Assembly (NCBI RefSeq): GCF_002531575.1
Contig: NZ_NWTI01000006.1
Coordinates: forward strand, 293,812-357,811
Reading direction: 5' to 3'
Source: Bradyrhizobium sp. Y36
Lineage (GTDB): Bacteria; Pseudomonadota; Alphaproteobacteria; Rhizobiales; Xanthobacteraceae
Length of the DNA stretch: 64,000 nt
In this document: positions 38,562 through 45,044 of the stretch, one piece after another
Layout of the letters: each line of letters starts with the position of its first letter
Numbering within the stretch: position 1 is the first letter of the stretch
Notes under the pieces: generated by a model
The model's database searches: none
The model's input: only the letters and a program-made list of their open reading frames with translations
Told to the model about the DNA's origin: nothing
Translations under genes and position numbers: made by a program

Positions 38562-38648
38562 CCGGATGGGTAGAGCCAGCGAAACCCATCATCGTGCGGC
38601 GTTCGCGGAAGGCGCTTGATGGGTTTCGCTGCGCTCTACCCATCCTAC
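38562..38648. repeat. REP pair, family R3, copy 2 (right of RAYT)
   Basis: GGATGGGTAGAGCCAGCGAAA at the left (one base different from copy 1 in the loop) and TTTCGCTGCGCTCTACCCATC at the right. It directly abuts the RAYT gene end and so brackets it together with copy 1. Confidence 0.88.
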
Positions 38649-38689
38649 GGGCTGAACCGCCTCCCGGTGCTCACATTCTCGGTGAGTTC

Positions 38690-38842
38690 ATGATTGATCG
38701 AGGCGATCATCCCAGCGGTATCTTCATCTTTTCGAGCGGCGGCTTGCTGGGAGGCATCGAAGTCTACGGCTTGGCGGGCGATGCGCCGTCTGTGCTGCCG
38801 CGACCTGAAAGCCTGTCTGCGTTCCAATCCGACCCTTCGTAG
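38690..38842 (+). pseudogene. Possible C-terminal remnant of a small protein gene
   Basis: In frame from 38690 the translation MIDRGDHPSGIFIFSSGG, then LLGGIEVYGLAGDAPSVLPR, reads like the end of a real protein: a GxLxGxExYG strand followed by LPRPESL, a pattern I associate with small immunity-like or uncharacterised proteins. No matching 5' part remains; upstream lies REP copy 2, and downstream a palindrome. It could be a gene truncated by REP insertion, or chance. Confidence 0.3.
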
Positions 38843-38874
38843 CCCGGATTTCGCTGCGCTCCATCCGGGCTACG
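38838..38874. repeat. Perfect 12-bp inverted repeat
   Basis: CGTAGCCCGGAT (38838-38849) and ATCCGGGCTACG (38863-38874) with a 13-base spacer containing TTCGCTGCGCT. The spacer shares the TTTCGCTGCGCTC core with the R3 REPs, so it may be a single REP of a related family. Confidence 0.8.
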
Positions 38875-39109
38875 CGTCCCGTCGGGCAAAACACCCCGCC
38901 ACCCCGTCAACCCCTTCTCGCAAAAATATTCCACTTTACCGAAATTCGGAATTGCGGCATACATCGACACAGCCCGGCCCGACGAAGAGGGGCGGTTCGC
39001 GAGTCGTTCGAAACGCGGGCCGGGTTGCGGTGGACGCGGCAGCGTCGGCACGAGAGGTGCGGGCAGGGCGGGTAGTCCCTGTGAGTCCGCGGCCGCGTGG
39101 AGACGAACG

Positions 39110-39440
39110 GCGCCGAAGTCCGGCGAAGCCTCCTGGCGAAGCCGGATGAGCTGCGTACGGCAAAACCGTGTGGTCCTGACCGTCGTTGCCACGGTCAAGC
39201 CTTTCGCGGAGATGTGCGCGAGCCCAACCGGGCGGACGGCATCGTCAATTCGCGGGGCGAGGGAGGCCTGAGGAAAGTTCGGCTCCCGGGAGAGCACGGC
39301 ATAAGCCGTCCGACCATCGCGCAGGGAAGGCCGAGCGATCGGCGACACCTGTATGCTGCTGTGCGGTCTTTTTCGCGTGTGCATTTCGCGCGGCAGACCG
39401 CGGGTGCCAGTCGGCGCCCGGCCTTCCCTGCGCCCTTCTT
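39110..39440 (+). ncRNA. Candidate structured RNA with multi-branch fold
   Basis: A run of paired segments with no convincing gene. Closing stem: GCGCAGGGAAGGCCG (39319-39333) pairs perfectly with CGGCCTTCCCTGCGC (39419-39433). Inside it are GCGGTCT/AGACCGC (39363-39369, 39395-39401) and GGGTGCC-AGTC-GGCGCCC (39402-39419, one G-U pair), plus CCGA-GCGA-TCGG (39331-39342) with a GNRA loop that competes with the inner end of the stem. Upstream hairpins: ACGGC-ATAA-GCCGT (39296-39309) and TGACCGT/ACGGTCA (39177-39197). The G-U pair and GNRA loop favour the plus strand. From memory, similar sequence recurs in Bradyrhizobium genomes; not checked. Confidence 0.5.
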
Positions 39441-39514
39441 TTATTGGGCCAGGAACTTGAAGCAAAGCTCGGGCGAAATGCGCCGCGAGGCTGCGAAGGT
39501 GTGTCTGAAAAGCC

Positions 39515-39600
39515 GTAGGATGGGTAGAGCGCAGCGAAACCCATCGTGCTTCAGCAAGTGCCGCACGATGATGGGTTTCGCTGCGCTCTACCCATCCTAC
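39515..39600. repeat. REP pair, family R3, copy 3
   Basis: GTAGGATGGGTAGAGCGCAG at the left, CTGCGCTCTACCCATCCTAC at the right, a nearly perfect inverted pair. It lies about 1 kb from the RAYT gene and directly after the candidate structured RNA. Confidence 0.88.
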
Positions 39601-39663
39601 GAGGGCACGTCGGAGAGCTGCGCTCGCAATGACGTGGAGAGAGTGTGCGGCACACTCGGTATC

Positions 39664-39753
39664 GTAGGGTGGGCAAAGCGAAGCGTGCCCACGCATTTTG
39701 CGTTTCATCGCCGCCTTCGTGGGCACGGCGCTTTGCGCCTTTGCCCACCCTAC
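39664..39753. repeat. REP pair, family R4, copy 1
   Basis: GTAGGGTGGGCAAAGCGAAG...CCCACG at the left and CGTGGGC...GCCTTTGCCCACCCTAC at the right. Same architecture as R3 but a different core (GTGGGCAAAGCG). The second copy is at 62161-62246. The unit lies 28 bp from the stop codon of the MoxR gene. Confidence 0.85.
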
Positions 39754-39781
39754 GGCACCGTGCGATGTGCTGCAGCTCGCC

Positions 39782-40624
39782 TCAAACTTCCCGTCGGCTC
39801 AAGAACGCCAGCCGTTCGAACAGATGCACGTCCTGCTCGTTCTTGAGCAGCGCGCCGTGCAGCGGCGGGATCAGTTTGCGCGGGTCGCGTTCCCTGAGCT
39901 GCTCCACGCTCATGTCCTCGTTGAGCAGCAGCTTGAGCCAGTCCAGCAGCTCCGAGGTCGACGGCTTCTTCTTCAGCCCGGGCACCTCGCGCACTTCGAA
40001 GAAGATGCGCAGCGCCTCTTCCACCAGGCGCTTCTTGATGCCGGGGAAGTGGACGTCGACGATGCGGCCCATCGTGTCGGCGTCGGGGAACTTGATGTAG
40101 TGGAAGAAGCAGCGGCGCAGGAAGGCGTCCGGCAGCTCCTTCTCGTTGTTGGAGGTGATCATCATGATCGGCCGCTGGTTGGCCTTGATCGTCTCGCCGG
40201 TCTCGTAGACATGGAATTCCATGCGGTCGAGCTCGAGCAGCAGGTCGTTCGGGAATTCGATGTCGGCCTTGTCGATCTCGTCGATCAAGAGCACCGGGCG
40301 CTGCTCGGCGGTGAAGGCCTCCCACAGCTTGCCGCGCTTGATGTAGTTCTTGATGTCGGATACGCGGGCGTCGCCGAGCTGGCTGTCGCGCAGGCGCGAC
40401 ACGGCGTCGTATTCGTAGAGGCCCTGCTGCGCCTTGGTGGTGGACTTGATGTGCCAGGTCAGCAGCGGTGCGTTCAATGCCTTCGCCACTTCCTCCGCCA
40501 GCACCGTCTTGCCGGTCCCGGGCTCGCCCTTGATGAGAAGCGGGCGCTCGAGCACGATCGAGGCATTGACGGCGACCTTGAGATCGTCGGTCGCAACATA
40601 GTCCTTGGTGCCGGTAAATTTCAT
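39782..40624 (-). CDS. MoxR-type AAA+ ATPase
   Basis: 280-residue chaperone-like ATPase. Walker A in LIKGEPGTGKTVLAEEV, Walker B in PVLLIDEIDKADIEF, sensor 1 in IMMITSNNEKELPDAFLRR. The ATG at 40624 follows AAGGA at a normal distance; an earlier start at 40642 adds six residues. MoxR proteins act with VWA-domain partners to insert metals or remodel complexes; a VWA gene of the CoxE type lies just beyond at 41090 on the other strand. The client is unknown; no methanol or CO dehydrogenase genes are in the window. Confidence 0.92.
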   Translation of the reverse strand: MKFTGTKDYVATDDLKVAVNASIVLERPLLIKGEPGTGKTVLAEEVAKALNAPLLTWHIKSTTKAQQGLYEYDAVSRLRDSQLGDARVSDIKNYIKRGKLWEAFTAEQRPVLLIDEIDKADIEFPNDLLLELDRMEFHVYETGETIKANQRPIMMITSNNEKELPDAFLRRCFFHYIKFPDADTMGRIVDVHFPGIKKRLVEEALRIFFEVREVPGLKKKPSTSELLDWLKLLLNEDMSVEQLRERDPRKLIPPLHGALLKNEQDVHLFERLAFLSRREV

Positions 40625-40678
40625 CGCGTGTCCTTGGGTCATCGTCGGCGAGAGGCGCTAAGTCCCGTCGCGACAAGC

Positions 40679-40703
40679 GAACGGCCGCTCGCAGCGGCCG
40701 TTC
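40679..40703 (-). terminator. Stem-loop between the YeaQ-like and MoxR genes
   Basis: GAACGGCCGCT - CGC - AGCGGCCGTTC forms a perfect 11-bp stem with a 3-base loop, 18 bp after the stop of the small membrane protein gene on the minus strand. No strong T-run follows, so termination is only likely, not certain. It separates that gene from the MoxR gene. Confidence 0.5.
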
Positions 40704-40720
40704 CTGGTTCGGTCAGGCTT

Positions 40721-40966
40721 TCAGACCCGTTTTATCAGCGAAAGGATGACGAGCACAATCACCGCGCCGATCGTGGCGTCCACGATGGCGCCAAACGTGC
40801 CCGTTGCGAGCTGGATGTGAAGCTGCGGCAAAACCCAGCTCGCCACCAGCGCGCCGATGATGCCGACCACGATGTTGCCGATCAGTCCAAATCCCGCCCC
40901 GTGGACAATCTTGCCCGCGAGCCAGCCTGCGATCGCGCCGATGATGAGTGCTGCGACAATTCCCAT
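40721..40966 (-). CDS. GlsB/YeaQ/YmgE-family membrane protein
   Basis: 81-residue inner-membrane protein with three glycine-rich hydrophobic segments (MGIVAALIIGAIAGWLAG; GLIGNIVVGIIGALVASW; GAIVDATIGAVIVLVILS), the 'transglycosylase-associated' family, often stress-induced. The ATG at 40966 matches the family N-terminus; a TTG at 40981 with AAGGGG upstream would add five residues. It sits between the MoxR gene and the divergent VWA gene. Confidence 0.88.
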   Translation of the reverse strand: MGIVAALIIGAIAGWLAGKIVHGAGFGLIGNIVVGIIGALVASWVLPQLHIQLATGTFGAIVDATIGAVIVLVILSLIKRV

Positions 40967-41089
40967 TGCAAACGTCCCCAAAACAACCCCTTGAGGCGGT
41001 CAATTCTAGAGCAAAAAGCCTCCCGGTCCAGCGCTCAAGGTCGATCTCCGCCCCTTGACGTTCGTCCCCCGACGGGCAATCTGTCAGCC

Positions 41090-42265
41090 ATGTTCCTGCA
41101 ATTCTTCACCTCTCTGCGCGACGCGCAGGTCCCTGTGACGCTGCGCGAATACCTCACGCTGATGGAGGCGCTCGACGCTGACCTCAGCGACTATTCGGTC
41201 GAGAATTTCTACTATCTGTCCCGCGCCTCGCTGGTGAAGGACGAGCGCAACCTCGACAAGTTCGACCGCGTTTTCGGCACGGTCTTCAAGGGGCTGGAAA
41301 ACCTGCTCGACGCCATGGAGAAGGCGGAGATTCCCGAGGAGTGGCTGAAGAAGCTCGCCGAGAAATATCTCAGCGAGGAAGAGAAGAAGCAGATCGAGGC
41401 CATGGGCTGGGACAAGCTCATGGAGACCCTGAAGAAGCGCCTCGAGGAGCAGAAGGGCCGGCACCAGGGCGGCAGCAAGTGGATCGGCACCGCCGGCACC
41501 TCGCCGTTCGGCGCGCACGGCTACAATCCCGAAGGCGTCCGCATCGGCCAGGAGAAGAACCGCAACAACCGCGCCGTGAAGGTGTGGGACAAGCGCGAAT
41601 TCAAGGATCTCGACGGCAATGTCGAGCTCGGCATCCGTAACATCAAGGTGGCGCTGCGCCGCCTGCGCAAGTTCGCGCGCACCGGCGCGCCCGACGAGCT
41701 CGATCTCGACACCACCATCCGTGAGACCGCCAATCACGGCTATCTCGACGTGCACATGCGCCCCGAGCGGCGCAACGCGGTGAAGCTTTTGGTGTTCTTC
41801 GACATCGGCGGCTCCATGGACGCGCATATCGAGCAGGTCGAGGAGCTGTTCTCGGCGGCGAAGAGCGAGTTCAAGCACATGGAGTATTTCTACTTCCACA
41901 ACTGCCTCTATGAAGGCGTGTGGAAGCAGAACAAGCGCCGCTTCACCGATCGCACGCCGACCTGGGACGTGCTGCACAAATATCCGCACGACTACAAGAT
42001 CGTGTTCGTCGGCGACGCCTCGATGAGCCCATACGAGATCATGGTGCCCGGCGGCTCGGTCGAGCACGTCAACGAGGAGCCCGGCTCGGTCTGGCTCGAC
42101 CGCATCATCCGTACCTATCCGCATGCGGTGTGGCTGAATCCGGTCGCCCAGAAGCACTGGGACTATTCGGAATCGACCACCATCATCAAGCGCATCTTCG
42201 CCAATCGGATGTATCCGATCACGATCGAGGGTCTGGAAGGCGCGATGAAGGAGTTGACGCACTAG
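41090..42265 (+). CDS. VWA-domain protein, CoxE-like partner of MoxR
   Basis: 391 residues. A long charged helical N-terminal half (SEEEKKQIEAMGWDKLMETL) is followed by a von Willebrand A domain with its metal site DIGGSMD (usual DxSxS changed to DxGxS) and later FVGDASMSPYEIM. The frame is open far upstream, across the antisense of the MoxR gene, but conserved sequence starts at the ATG at 41090 (MFLQFFTSLRDAQVPV). It probably works with the MoxR ATPase at 39782 although the two are divergent. Confidence 0.92.
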   Translation: MFLQFFTSLRDAQVPVTLREYLTLMEALDADLSDYSVENFYYLSRASLVKDERNLDKFDRVFGTVFKGLENLLDAMEKAEIPEEWLKKLAEKYLSEEEKKQIEAMGWDKLMETLKKRLEEQKGRHQGGSKWIGTAGTSPFGAHGYNPEGVRIGQEKNRNNRAVKVWDKREFKDLDGNVELGIRNIKVALRRLRKFARTGAPDELDLDTTIRETANHGYLDVHMRPERRNAVKLLVFFDIGGSMDAHIEQVEELFSAAKSEFKHMEYFYFHNCLYEGVWKQNKRRFTDRTPTWDVLHKYPHDYKIVFVGDASMSPYEIMVPGGSVEHVNEEPGSVWLDRIIRTYPHAVWLNPVAQKHWDYSESTTIIKRIFANRMYPITIEGLEGAMKELTH

Positions 42266-42275
42266 CGCCATCCAC

Positions 42276-42377
42276 CGTCATTCCGGACGGCCGCGAAGCG
42301 GCCGATCCGGAATCTCGAGATGGGAATATGACGATCGAGATTCCGGGTTCGGTCCTGCGGACCGCCCCGGAATGACG
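42276..42377. repeat. Palindromic intergenic repeat, family R2, copy 3
   Basis: CGTCATTCCGGACGGCCGC at the left and CGCCCCGGAATGACG at the right, with inner GGAATCTCGA / TCGAGATTCC arms. It occupies nearly the whole gap between the VWA and rhodanese genes and could end the VWA transcript. Confidence 0.82.
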
Positions 42378-42399
42378 AGGAAGATAAGAGGGAAAAACC

Positions 42400-42813
42400 A
42401 TGCCCCAGAACATCACCCGCGGCATCAAAGCGCTGATCGACGAGGCCAATGCCGAGATCGAGACGCTCACCGCCAAGGACGCCATCGAGATCTCCAAGAA
42501 CGGCGACGTCGTCATCGTCGACATCCGCGATCCCCGCGAGATCGAGCGCGACGGCCGCATCCCCGGCGCCTTCCCCTGCACCCGCGGCATGCTGGAATTC
42601 TGGATCGATCCGCAGAGCCCCTACGCCAAGCCGATCTTCCAGGAGGACAAGAAGTTCGTCTTCCACTGCGCCGGCGGCCTGCGCTCCGCGCTCGCGGCCA
42701 AGACCGCGCAGGACATGGGATTGAGGCCCGTCGCCCACATCGCCGGCGGCTACGCTGCCTGGCGCGACGCCGGCGGGCCGGTGGAGAAGTGGGAGCCGAA
42801 GAAGAAGGGGTGA
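42400..42813 (+). CDS. Rhodanese-domain sulfurtransferase
   Basis: 137-residue single-domain rhodanese, transferring sulfane sulfur through a Cys persulfide. The active-site loop is FVFHCAGGLRSALAA; the fold start is VVIVDIRDPREIERDGRIPG, and the end YAAWRDAGGPVEKW is typical. It begins 22 bp after repeat R2 and is followed, after repeat R1, by the two-domain sulfurtransferase gene, so two sulfur-transfer enzymes lie in tandem. Confidence 0.92.
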   Translation: MPQNITRGIKALIDEANAEIETLTAKDAIEISKNGDVVIVDIRDPREIERDGRIPGAFPCTRGMLEFWIDPQSPYAKPIFQEDKKFVFHCAGGLRSALAAKTAQDMGLRPVAHIAGGYAAWRDAGGPVEKWEPKKKG

Positions 42814-42831
42814 GGGCCTCGCTCTCTCATC

Positions 42832-42934
42832 CGTCATTCCCCGCGAAGGCGGGGAATCCAGTACGCCGCGGCCTCTCGGTTCAATCACAACCGTCTCGGA
42901 GTACTGGATCGCCCGGCCAAGCCGGGCGATGACA
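42832..42934. repeat. Palindromic intergenic repeat, family R1, copy 2 (hybrid)
   Basis: The left end is GTCATTCCCCGCGAAGGCGG, differing from other R1 copies; the core CCAGTACGCCGCGGC and the right end CCGGGCGATGACA match them. Immediately after, 42960-42992 carries the right end of an R2 repeat (CGCCCCGGAATGACA), so two families are joined here, just before the sseA start. Confidence 0.82.
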
Positions 42935-43003
42935 GCTGAATTTGACGCGCGCTGCTTCAGTCTCACTCGCTGCGCACCGCCCCGGAATGACAAGGAAACA
43001 GCA

Positions 43004-43855
43004 ATGGCCACCGATCCTCTCGTCTCCACCGAATGGCTCGCCGCCCACATCAATGACGCCGACGTCAAGATCCTCGACGCCAGCTTCAAGCTGCCGGGCG
43101 TGCTGCCGCTGCCGAAGGACGATTATCTCGCCGCGCATCTGCCGGGCGCCGCGTTCTTCGACGTCGATGCGGTGTCGGATCATTCCAACCCGCTACCGCA
43201 CATGTATCCGAGCGCCGAGCAGTTCGGCCGTGACATCGGTGGCCTCGGCATCTCCAACGCCGACACCGTCGTGCTCTACGATTCCGGCGGCTGGGTCGCC
43301 GCGCCCCGCGCATGGTGGATGTTCCTGGCGTTCGGCCACGGCAACGTGCGCATCCTCAACGGCGGCTTGAAGAAGTGGCGTGCCGAGGGACGGCCCGTGG
43401 AGAGCGGCGAGGTGAAGCCGAAGGGGGCGACGTTCAAGGCCAGCTTCGACGCCAAGCGCGTGCGCAGCATGCAGCAGCTCATCGCCAATGTCGAAAGCAG
43501 GAAGGAGCAGGTGATCGACGCCCGCGCTGCCGACCGCTTCGAGGGCCGCGCGCCCGAGCCGCGCGCAGGCATCCGCTCCGGCCACATCCCCGGCGCCCGC
43601 AACGTGCCCTATAATCTGTTGTTCGACGCCGCGACCGGCGAGATGAAGCCGCTCGATGACCTCCGCGCCGCCTTCACCCAGGCCGGCGTCAAGCTGGATG
43701 CGCCGATCGTGACGAGCTGTGGCTCGGGGGTGTCGGCCGGCGTGCTGACGCTCGCGCTGTATCGCTTAGGCGTCACCGACACTGCGCTCTATGACGGCTC
43801 GTGGTCGGAATGGGGCCAGGAAAAAGGCCCAGCGATCGCGACCGGGCCGGCGTAA
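43004..43855 (+). CDS. sseA: 3-mercaptopyruvate sulfurtransferase
   Basis: 283 residues with two rhodanese domains. The N-terminal inactive domain has ILDASFKLPGVLP and VVLYDSGGWVAAPRAWW. The C-terminal domain carries the catalytic Cys in IVTSCGSGVSAGVL (CGSGVSA loop, the mercaptopyruvate type rather than thiosulfate type) with GIRSGHIPGARNVPYN before it. The ATG at 43004 (MATDPLVSTEW) is the true start; the 25 open codons before it are translated repeat DNA. Role: sulfur transfer from mercaptopyruvate in cysteine catabolism. Confidence 0.93.
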   Translation: MATDPLVSTEWLAAHINDADVKILDASFKLPGVLPLPKDDYLAAHLPGAAFFDVDAVSDHSNPLPHMYPSAEQFGRDIGGLGISNADTVVLYDSGGWVAAPRAWWMFLAFGHGNVRILNGGLKKWRAEGRPVESGEVKPKGATFKASFDAKRVRSMQQLIANVESRKEQVIDARAADRFEGRAPEPRAGIRSGHIPGARNVPYNLLFDAATGEMKPLDDLRAAFTQAGVKLDAPIVTSCGSGVSAGVLTLALYRLGVTDTALYDGSWSEWGQEKGPAIATGPA

Positions 43856-43912
43856 GCGCCACGGCGACAGTTCGCTGTCTCGCCCCGCTTGCGGGGAGAG
43901 GCGACGACAGCA

Positions 43913-44680
43913 TCACCGCGTGCGCGTCGTCGTCGTCGCAAAACTCTGTTGCCCGAACGGATCGAGCTGCTGCTGCAGCTGCTGCGGCGGCGGACGCCGC
44001 ACCATGCGGTGCCGCGTCTTGGCCTTCGCCTTGCGCTTGGTCGCCTTGTCGTTGGCCTTGCTGTCGACCTTGGCCTTGGCCGGCGCATCCTTCATGGCCG
44101 TCGTCGCGGGCGCGTTCAGCGCGGCCAGCCTGGTCGCGGCGATCTCGAGCGCCGAGGCGGCGAGGGCCTGATCACCTGGCGTCGCCTCGGTGGCGGCGGC
44201 GACAGTGGCGGGCTTCAAGTCCGGCTTGGCCTCGGGAATCGAGGCCGTGGTGTCGGCTGACGTGAGCGTGTCGGCGGGCGCCGGCGCGGTGGCTTCCGCC
44301 GCCGCCTCGACCCTGACCGGTTCGGGGGCCACCGCTTCCGCCGGCGCCGTCGCGACTTGCGGCTGAACCGTCTCGGTCGTCAGCGCGGCGATCTGCTCGG
44401 GCTCGGTTGCCGGCAATCCGATGGTCGGCACCTGGTCGCGCAGCGACGGTTCGGGCTCGACCGTGACCTCCGGCTCGGCGCGAAGGACCGCGAGCACCGG
44501 CGGGGCAGGCTCGGGCGCCTGCGCGAACATCTGCTCCTGCGGGCCGTTCCGCCAGGAGGGAGGATTGCTGACATACTGCTCGTGGCTCGCGCGCAGGAGC
44601 GCGGCGGCGCCCAGGCCGAACACCAGGATGGAGGTTGACAGCAGGATCGCGGCAAACAGGAAGCGAAAGCCGGGAAGCAT
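43913..44680 (-). CDS. Single-pass membrane protein with Ala/Pro-rich tail
   Basis: 255 residues. One N-terminal membrane segment (FLFAAILLSTSILVFGLGAA) is followed by a long low-complexity region rich in Ala, Pro, Glu and Thr, and a basic C-terminus (KAKAKTRHRMVRRPPPQQLQ). The ATG at 44680 starts right at the membrane segment; the open frame continues upstream to 44917 with unlike composition. Family unknown. The tail could span the periplasm or bind peptidoglycan or DNA; nothing in the sequence decides this. Confidence 0.7.
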   Translation of the reverse strand: MLPGFRFLFAAILLSTSILVFGLGAAALLRASHEQYVSNPPSWRNGPQEQMFAQAPEPAPPVLAVLRAEPEVTVEPEPSLRDQVPTIGLPATEPEQIAALTTETVQPQVATAPAEAVAPEPVRVEAAAEATAPAPADTLTSADTTASIPEAKPDLKPATVAAATEATPGDQALAASALEIAATRLAALNAPATTAMKDAPAKAKVDSKANDKATKRKAKAKTRHRMVRRPPPQQLQQQLDPFGQQSFATTTTRTR

Positions 44681-45044
44681 CGAGGGATTACGAATTTCCG
44701 CCCCGGCGGCGTGGGTTGCCAGGGCCCATGAGCCATCTGAACGCGGTGACGGTACTGTTGCCGCGTTCGCCACGCTGGGTCGGAGCTCAAAGCTGTGGCG
44801 AATCAGGCTGATTCGAACATACCGCAACGATTCCGACCCGTTCCGCAAAAAACGGGGCCGAAGACTCCGGCAATCGGCGCCATGAGTTGATTTCCGCCCC
44901 GTGATGCAACGGGGCAACGGTAGTCTTGCGGATCACAAATCGGAAAATCCGGCGCAAATAAGCCTGATATGTCTTGAATGTGCCGCTATCTTCGGCCATC
45001 TGGCCGTTAACGGTCCTGACGGGCCCGGGGACTATACAAGAGCG
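44681..45044. other. Divergent intergenic region, 364 bp
   Basis: Separates the Ala/Pro-rich membrane protein and the L,D-transpeptidase. I see only two small stem-loops (CCGTTCCGC-AAAAAACGG and CCCCGTGATGCAACGGGG, around 44840-44920) and no repeat family found elsewhere. It presumably holds both promoters; no convincing -35/-10 pair was picked out. Confidence 0.5.

Noticed and set aside
39260..39310. Resemblance to RNase P RNA (GAGGAAAGTTCGGCTCC)
   Set aside because: Only this short piece is similar; the rest of the RNase P core, including the partner strand of helix P4, is not found.
39097..39846. Possible 249-codon protein across the non-coding island
   Set aside because: Its translation runs through the candidate structured RNA and two REP pairs, giving the tell-tale RRMGRAQRNPS peptide of translated REPs; no domain is seen.
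39698..41089. Open frame continuing upstream of the VWA gene
   Set aside because: It is antisense to the MoxR gene and has no conserved sequence; the VWA protein starts at 41090.
42929..43003. Longer N-terminus for the mercaptopyruvate sulfurtransferase
   Set aside because: Those codons are translated repeat sequence; the family N-terminus begins at 43004.
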